A DNA stretch of 64,000 nucleotides. It comes from Bombyx mori. Taxonomy: Eukaryota > Arthropoda > Insecta > Lepidoptera > Bombycidae. A program made the translations under genes and the position numbers. Below are positions 57,181 to 64,000 of the stretch, in pieces. Below the pieces are notes generated by a model. It searched no databases. It worked only from the letters and a program-made list of their open reading frames with translations, and was not told the origin of the DNA. The stretch lies in contig NC_085131.1 in NCBI RefSeq assembly GCF_030269925.1, positions 10,835,501 to 10,899,500 on the forward strand. Direction: 5' to 3'. Numbering within the stretch: the first letter of the stretch is position 1; every line of letters begins with the position of its first letter.

Positions 57181-58501
57181 TTAATGGATTTTATGACCTG
57201 GTAGCTAAGACTTTTAAGTCATGTCCTATTTTAATTTATATTCTTATTTTTATGAAAATTTATGATATGAAATGAAGATTACTAATTTGAGACATCAATC
57301 AACTGGATTGAAAACAAATTAAATGAGATGGGATGATATGGGATGAAATATAATCTCAGTAAAATGGTGGTCATTTATTGAGACTTTTTCATTGGACTTT
57401 TTGGAGGATCTCGAGAAGTGACGCCCAGCGGCTTTGTTTCATTTTCCCACATTTGTAGTTTGTACATTTTCACAGATATTAAACAGTTATTAAACCACCG
57501 CTATTACACATTTAAACCTGAAGAAACACTAAATAGACAAAATAAAACAAATCGCACAACTTCCCTCCTCACGTTCCCACCAAAAATACCTATTTGATGT
57601 AGCCATATCGAAACCAAATTTTTTTCGATTCTACCAATTTTTTTTCTTTGGAAAACTAAATGCATAGTTTTCCATAAGGATTGTAAAAAACGGTGCATAA
57701 AATAAGTAAAATAATGCAAATAAATCAAAATTAGGTTTAGTTTAATATCTGTGACAAAACTAAGCTGAATTCGGACTTGTTTGTGGAAACTGACAAATGG
57801 AAGACTTCTTCCGTCGAGCCAATGTTTTTCTTTGGTGGACCAATAATGAATCCGAATAATGTTTGGAACTTGTAAATACTGGCTACTACCACATATTTTA
57901 TGTCAACATTTTTTGATTTTTTTATTGAAATGAAGTCTCTCAATTCTTAAGAAAGATTAATGCAGTTTTAAACTTACATCTCAAATATAATAAGTGTATA
58001 ATCTATGACTTACAACTTCTTTCGTTACTTTTCATTCCTATATTTTCAATTCAAAACTGTGATCTATCTATAGAGGCATATAACAATGGCCCACTGAATT
58101 TAGCCTCTCCTTTTTTTGTTTTTATTTTTAATTATTTGTTCGTTGCTTGTTCATTAATGTTCGAGTGTAAAAATTGTATTTAATTTAAAAAAAAATTATT
58201 TATAATTAATTAAACAAATGGTCACCCTTAAGTTGGCCCCTCTTACTAGATATCTTTATTTTTATTGCTCAGATTAATTAATTTTGATCAATTATCGTTT
58301 GTTCGATGCCTATTAGTGATTGTTCGATCATAAAAACAATTAAATTCCCAATTATCCGAAATCCGAAAATCAAAACCGGCGCTTGCACAATGTAGGCGTG
58401 AGGTGATGGTTTGCTATTAGATATAAATAATTAATAGTTTGAAATTTAGTTGTTTTTATGATCGAAAATAAAAAAGGAGGCCAAATTCAGTACGCCTTTA
58501 A

Positions 58502-59041
58502 TGCCGGCCACTCACATGCGGGCAAATATTCGTACATTGTACGAATGCTTGCGCGCATGTGAAGGGCCGTCAAACATTCATTCGCAAACTTAGCAGCTGT
58601 GCAAATGGGTTCGCATACTCAATTTGCGAACCCGTTTGCGCTTCCTCCTACACTTGTTTACGAATGTCTCACGAATTTCTCCTCCTTTTTAATTCGTCAA
58701 TAGAACATTGAAGAGAAAAAGAGTTTTGAATTCTTTCCCAGACATCATTAACAGCCATGCTGTTTTTATGGGATTTCTTTTGATGAAGATACGCTACACA
58801 GTAGACGTCACGAACTATGAAAATGGCGACACGTCCGTTACCTTCGCAATCGTCGGCGCAACTGGGCAAACGAATGTGTGGGAGACTACGCGAAGGTTCG
58901 AGGTTCGCGCTCTTTGATGTCTGTTAAAAAGCCGACACAGCTTGGAAAACCACGAATGCAGCGAAAACTTTGCATAGTCATTTGCAAATGTCGTCCTACA
59001 CTTGCGGGTTTGCGTATTCGTGCGCATGTGAGTGACCGGGG
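58502..59041. mobile_element. PIF/Harbinger-like element between kindlin and the ETAA1-like gene
   Basis: TAA at 58499-58501 and 59042-59044 flank inverted ends: left TGCCGGCCACTCACATGCG, right on the complement CCCCGGTCACTCACATGCGC. The 3-bp TAA duplication and the end type fit PIF/Harbinger. About 540 bp, no transposase; a fragment resembling the family's DNA-binding partner lies inside. Confidence 0.6.
58669..58869 (-). pseudogene. MADF (Myb/SANT-like) domain fragment inside the transposon
   Basis: Minus frame includes AVNDVWERIQNSFSLQCSID then ELKRRRNS and a stop. The spacing of W, I, L and the basic end resembles the second half of a MADF domain, the type of DNA-binding protein encoded by PIF/Harbinger elements. 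The N-terminal half is not clear. Not a functional gene. Confidence 0.4.
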
Positions 59042-59044
59042 TAA

Positions 59045-59944
59045 CAATCGTTTTAAAAAAATCATCGACGCTGTATGCTTAATGTCCAGTAATATGAACA
59101 TTTCAATAATTTATAATAGATATTGACGCGTTGTTAAGCTAATTCTTGCAAAAATTTGGTTGTCCGTTAGATAATGAACATGGTTATTTATAAAATGAGA
59201 TTCTAGTGTAATGCCGAATATTACGACAAAACATTACTTTTTCAATCAAGTATGAGATGACAGTCTGCTGCACAGATCATAAAAGTGAGGTTTATTGTAT
59301 TTTTTTTATTATATACTGATTTACGATACTAGATTTAGTTTATTTTTATGGGATTAAAATAGCATTACTTTATTAAACTAAATACGTCTACGAATTTTGG
59401 GAATGGAACATCATGATAAAGTTTAAATGTGGATATTTTTTTAAGTCACTGTCGAGGTCGAAACCGTTTTTGAGGAATTTCTTGAACTACAGTATAGAAA
59501 TTAATTCTCATATCCATCCGTTCTATGAAACCTGTGATGTTATTTATGATGCTACTATAGATAATAAACCTAATAGATGCTGACGCTCTGTATTATCTAT
59601 ATAGACGTCCTTTAGTAGCCTGTGATTAATAAGGATGAATTAATAGACGTTGGCTCAAAAAAGGTTGTTTCCAAGCCAGTAATTAATTAAAAAAAAATAG
59701 ACGTTGACAATTTAGTCTACGAAAACTACCATAGATTATACACAAAACTACTGACAAGATCTTTACATTTACCAATTTTGTGATTTGCCACCAATTATAA
59801 TTTATTTCTACAAAGCATCTCTGTAAATAAAAGGAAACAAATGAAACAAACATTAAGCGACTGATCGTCTCAATCTGAAAAAAAATCTTATTTGTACCAA
59901 GCTCTATTAAACTACTCATGAGCAATGTAAATAATATTTCCAAG
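59045..59944 (+). promoter_or_regulatory. Upstream region of the ETAA1-like gene
   Basis: AT-rich, no repeats recognised, no clear TATA or initiator. The promoter should lie here because the start-codon exon begins at 59945 or a little upstream. Confidence 0.35.
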
Positions 59945-62196
59945 ATGGGAGCAAAAGATAAAAACCTAAGATGTAAGTATAATTGATCGTGTTCTTTAAT
60001 GACTAATTATATAAAGAGCCCCAGCCCACTTTAGAGGCCAGATACCAAAATGTGACCGTCACCCGGCTTGAAATATTTTTTAAACATTCTGCAATAATTG
60101 AAACTGGTACAACAGCTGTTATACTCCTTAAAGGGGAACACATGAATTCGCGGCAGAAATTGTCCAGGACGTGATGCCATATGCCAAATTATACAAAATA
60201 TCTAAATTCGACAATTATCAATTAATTGAGACCCCAAGATATAGATTTTATTAAATTTATTATTGACATTTCAAAGATAAAAATTATTAGATCTGATTTT
60301 TCATGAATAAAAAAAAATCTATGCAAATCTTATTTTCAGTGATATGTTCAACTCCAGAACAAAATAACAATTCTCCTTCAAGAGACAGTGATTCACTGTA
60401 TGATTCAGATGCTACTAGTCCAGTTCCCTTTTTATGCACACAAGATGGAGCTGACGGAGAAACTGATGTTGTGTGGAATTTTTACACTCCGAAAGCTGAT
60501 CGCAACAAAATTCATGATAAAAATGCAACACCCATTGGTAGGAAAGCTAAAAGAATTCAACGTCCAAAACTTATTGATAAACATATTTCAAAACGCAGAG
60601 CACTCCGTTCAACGCAGAAAAGAACAGAATTATTTAATGATCTTATTGAATTAAATCAAAACTTGTCTGAATTAATTAAAAAAAACCCTAAAGAGTCTGG
60701 TGTCAAAACCCATTCAGGTAGTGAAGAGGATTTATTTAGTGATTCATCTGATTATTCACCAAAAAGTGGACGAAAAACAAAACACAACTGCTTACGGAAA
60801 AATGTGTTAAGTTCAAAGTTTACTAAACCAGAGAATGAAAATGTGATAGAATCTGATGATTCAATGAATGAATGTTTGATCAAAGCCAGTCAAATTGTTG
60901 AAGACATTGCGTTTGATGATGAAGTAACCCCGCCAAAAGTAAATCCAGCAAAAAGGAAGTATGTTGATGTGAAAACTAATTATAATTCAATGGATACACT
61001 TTTAGGTAATGTAAAGCTAGGTTCACCAATAGTTAACAAAGTAAAGAAAAGTGAAATGCCATGCATTAACAATGACTCTTTTGATAATCTTGTTGAGAAT
61101 TTGAATGACAGCGTATTCGAACAATTGACTCAAATGCCAGTTAAAATGGATGAAACTAACAAGACTGGTAGTAGTTGGAAAGTGAAAGAAGTTATAGTTC
61201 ACAATGCAAGCCCCAAGTCATTGTCATTCATTCGACACAGCACTATGCCGGAATCACCATCACTGAATGTAAATAAACCTTCTACAAGTGGCATGGTCTT
61301 TGGCAGGTATAATACTATGCCAACTGAGAAGAATATCAGCAGTGGTGGTAAGTTTTCTTAAAACAAACATATAAATAATAACTAAAGGAATCATTTCTGT
61401 AAACAAACTAGTACAGATCCTACAAGTATGACAATATGATGCAACAAATAAAATTAATTTAACTTTAGGTTGCAGGTAAATAAAATATAATATTAATTTG
61501 AGGTATGCGCTAAGTACACTTTTTCCTTTATAATTAGCTCCATGTCAATACACAATCATTTGTATGTATTTTCTTCACCTTTTGCAAGTCACAGACAAAA
61601 TGAAGACACACTTTTTCTACATTTCAGGCTCATGTTTTTCATTGTCTCTACCTTATTTCTAACATTTCCAATGCTTTATAGCATTCGTTGTTATGGACAG
61701 CTATCAGTAAATAAACAATGTAATATATGTTACAGAATCTGATTGTTCACCAATAAAATGTACCCAAGAAGAAATAGAACGGAAACATCGGTTAGCCAGA
61801 GAAAAATTACTTGCCAAAAGGTTACTGCCCTTCACATCTATGCAGACAAAACAGCAAAGTCAATCACAGAAGAATCTAAAAATAAATTCAAACAGTGAAC
61901 CAAATTTCATTTATCAATCTGCTAAACTGTTGCCTAATACTAAGAATAATGTATGCCGAAGTCTGGAAACAAAACCAATAAAATCACAAGCTGTAAATAA
62001 CTTACCCACAGAAAAACTTAATGAAAATGTTTTATTAAAACAAAATATTACAAAGTTTCAACCAAAGTTTCCTAGTAATAATGCAAATAAAGTTGATACT
62101 GTAACAAATAAATCCAATGATTTGAAAGAATTATTAGAAAGAAAAAGGCTGGAGGCATTAATGAAATTAAGAAAACGACAACAGCAAAATAAGTAG
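59945..62196 (+). CDS. Etaa1: ETAA1-like protein (RPA-binding activator of ATR), three exons
   Basis: Exons 59945-59972, 60340-61347 and 61736-62196; introns GT-AG (donors GTAAGT, GTAAGT; acceptors TTATTTTCAG, ATATGTTACAG); 498 residues. The ATG sits in AAGATGG, a good start context. Visible parts: TPEQ and Ser/Asp-rich start, an acidic tryptophan motif ETDVVWNFYTPK (about 50-61, W55), a basic stretch, a short helix ELFNDLIELNQNLSELIKK (about 106-124), a long Ser/Asn-rich disordered middle, then two basic helices: TQEEIERKHRLAREKLLAKR (355-374) and LLERKRLEALMKLRKRQQQ at the C-terminus. In vertebrate ETAA1 a DGxxDIFWDxxSP motif lies in the ATR-activating domain and an EEIExKRxxAL-type helix binds RPA32. 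That the gene is real is well supported; the name rests on short motifs in the right order. Usual ETAA1 is longer (about 900 residues in human). Confidence 0.62.
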
Positions 62197-63539
62197 ATAA
62201 TTGTAGAGAAAATCTTTATTCTAAATTATCAATGACATTTAACACAAGGATATCACTCAAATACTTTACATTTACTTACTACTCAGGTATAACTACTACT
62301 TATGTACTGTTTATTAAGTTTATAAAATTGTAGTGTGGTGTATGTGAATGATGTTATATGATTTTGTTTCTACACAGGCGAGACTACTATTTTGAAATAT
62401 GCAATTTATTTATGATCATCTTTCGATGGATTGTACCTTTAATGTGACTATAAATAAGAATGTCAATTTAAGAAATAACTGAAATATTTAAGTATGAAAG
62501 TATCCGGCAAATTGTTTTATACTTTCGTAAAAAAATGTGATAACTTTATCGATATAAGTACCTATGTAATTGTTTTTTAAATAATGGATATGATTATTTA
62601 TATACCTATATGAGTTTTTATTGAAGTAAATTCACGTCTCATTTAGAGGGGTTTGCGGAAAACGCGGACAAAATCATAGATTTTTTATTTTTTCTGTAAA
62701 CAAAAAACGTAAATGTCATGAATATGTTTTTAAAGAGAATGAAGGCGGTAGATAGCGGAATGCGGTGGTAAATTATAATCCCTACCGTGTTGACGAAACC
62801 CTCGCACTAAATGTTGGCTATAAGCCAATGTAGGTAAATTTTTACGCGGATTTTCTGGAATATTTTTATTGTAATTTTCGAAACTTAAAAAAAAAGCGTG
62901 GATATCGTGCCTTCGATTTTTATTGTAAAGAAGGCCGAAAATTGTGAGAAACGTGTTTCGTTTGTTCCATTTAACTCAAAACCTACTACTAGTGTGTGTA
63001 GTGTATTAAGTAAGCTTGTGATAATCACAATTTATTAACTGTTTTCTCAGGTTCGTCTGAGGCTAATGTAAGCCTTAGAAATTACTTCTATTTTACTGTG
63101 CGGTTATTTCACCTTTTACAAATTTTTACTCTTGAAGTTCAGTAATAGCATATGGGCATCGTTTTCATTTCCAGTCCTGCTAAGATCATTAAAAAACGGA
63201 AAATCTGTTTTCTAAGTATGAATTAAGTTTTTTTTAGTTTAAAACCTGCAACCATGTTTTTCTAATTGCTTAGTATCTGTGAAAGTGCACAAATATAGGA
63301 AAATGAAACAAAGCTGCTGGACGTAGCTTCTCGGTTTCTTTCAAAAGTCGCTGTAAATAACCACTGTTTTACTGAAACTACATATTTTGATCTCATGTAT
63401 GATATCTCCCTTGGTTTAATTATTAAACAATCGTTTTTTATAAAATACAATATAAAGAAAATTAAGTTGTATGGTATGATATCTTCGCCTTTCCAGGTAG
63501 AAAAATGGAATGACTATTACTAATTGACATTGATTAAAA
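62197..63539. other. Spacer between the ETAA1-like gene and ClpP
   Basis: Holds the 3' UTR of the ETAA1-like gene and unique AT-rich DNA. No AATAAA was found close to the stop; the first good hexamers are far downstream near 63570 and 63705. No gene seen on either strand. Confidence 0.5.
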
Positions 63540-63723
63540 ACGATCTTGCCAATTTTGTGACAAATGTCAAAATAAAAAATAGGAACAAAGTTTTTAAAAA
63601 TATGTAAATGTAGATCAAAATTAAATTTATTAAGTGCCTATTAAACTAAAGCACTCCCCGCCAACTGGATATATATCTCACAGAATATTTTAAAAGTAAG
63701 ACAATAAAACTTTGATATTTACA
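63540..63723 (+). promoter_or_regulatory. ClpP upstream region
   Basis: AT-rich stretch before the start codon with a TGACA..TGTCA inverted repeat at 63558-63569. No clear TATA or initiator. Offered only as the likely promoter location. Confidence 0.3.
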
Positions 63724-64000
63724 ATGGCGTTGAGTTCCATAGGTCGAGTAGGCCGAAGATTGTGCGTTGGAATAACTAATGTCTACAATGTAACAAGGCA
63801 AATTAATACCAGTCTGCCAAAGTTACTGGGTATGATACCGATTGTAGTCGAACAAACTGGTAGAGGTGAGCGTGCATACGACATTTACTCGAGATTACTT
63901 CGCGAGAGAATCATATGTTTAATGGGGCCGATTAACGATGATATAAGTTCCTTGATCGTAGCACAATTACTATTCCTGCAGTCGGAGTCGAGTAAAAAGC
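63724..64000 (+). CDS. ClpP: Mitochondrial ATP-dependent Clp protease proteolytic subunit, N-terminal part (cut by window end)
   Basis: ClpP forms the tetradecameric serine protease chamber that works with ClpX in the mitochondrial matrix. The first 92 codons are visible without an intron. Residues 1-36 are rich in Arg, Ser and Val with no acidic residue, as expected for a mitochondrial presequence. Then [33 protein letters not shown] and [14 protein letters not shown] follow the family sequence almost exactly. The catalytic Ser, His and Asp lie beyond the window. The ATG has A at -3 and G at +4. It lies 1.5 kb downstream of the ETAA1-like gene on the same strand. Confidence 0.96.
   Translation, partial: MALSSIGRVGRRLCVGITNVYNVTRQINTSLPKLLGMIPIVVEQTGRGERAYDIYSRLLRERIICLMGPINDDISSLIVAQLLFLQSESSKK

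Noticed and set aside
58708..59126. Plus-strand frames inside the Harbinger-like element as a host gene
   Set aside because: They lie within the inverted ends and overlap a better MADF-like frame on the other strand.
60388..60654. 88-codon frame overlapping the ETAA1-like exon
   Set aside because: It is a shadow; the 352-codon frame with matching splice phases is the real one.

Overview
The window is animal nuclear DNA, AT-rich and full of interspersed repeats. It is almost certainly from a lepidopteran and most likely Bombyx mori or a close relative. The main grounds are a tRNA-derived SINE matching the silkworm Bm1 type as I recall it, several LINE 3' tails typical of moths, and Helitrons with TC and CTAG ends. 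I cannot confirm the species without a search.

Three host genes can be built. (1) A kindlin (fermitin; Drosophila Fit1/Fit2, worm UNC-112) lies on the minus strand from 57010 down to 138. I could join 11 coding exons whose splice phases all agree, giving 701 codons. Exon 1 (56869-57010) is separated from exon 2 (13983-14216) by an intron of about 42.6 kb that fills most of the window. (2) A plus-strand three-exon gene at 59945-62196 (498 codons) has the layout of ETAA1, the RPA-bound activator of the ATR checkpoint kinase: an N-terminal acidic/tryptophan motif and two basic helices resembling RPA32-binding motifs. (3) The start of mitochondrial ClpP (63724 to the window end) is on the plus strand. 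Kindlin and the ETAA1-like gene are divergent, about 2.9 kb apart, with a PIF/Harbinger-like transposon between them. ClpP follows the ETAA1-like gene in the same direction. The three proteins act in different processes (integrin adhesion, replication-stress signalling, mitochondrial proteolysis), and nothing suggests a shared pathway.

Layout: 0-14.2 kb holds kindlin exons 11 to 2, with introns heavily invaded by SINEs, LINE fragments, Helitrons and a 101-bp tandem array. 14.2-56.9 kb is intron 1, made of unique AT-rich DNA plus at least 35 recognisable repeat copies: Bm1-like SINEs, a second tRNA-type SINE, CR1-, Jockey- and RTE/BovB-like LINE pieces, two Helitron families, palindromic MITEs and a hAT-type MITE with a perfect 8-bp target duplication. 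It also holds a stray terminal-exon-like fragment with an in-frame stop at 25585-25745. 57-60 kb is the divergent promoter region. 60-64 kb holds the ETAA1-like gene and the ClpP start.

I saw no CRISPR array, no bacterial operon, no rRNA and no free-standing tRNA gene.
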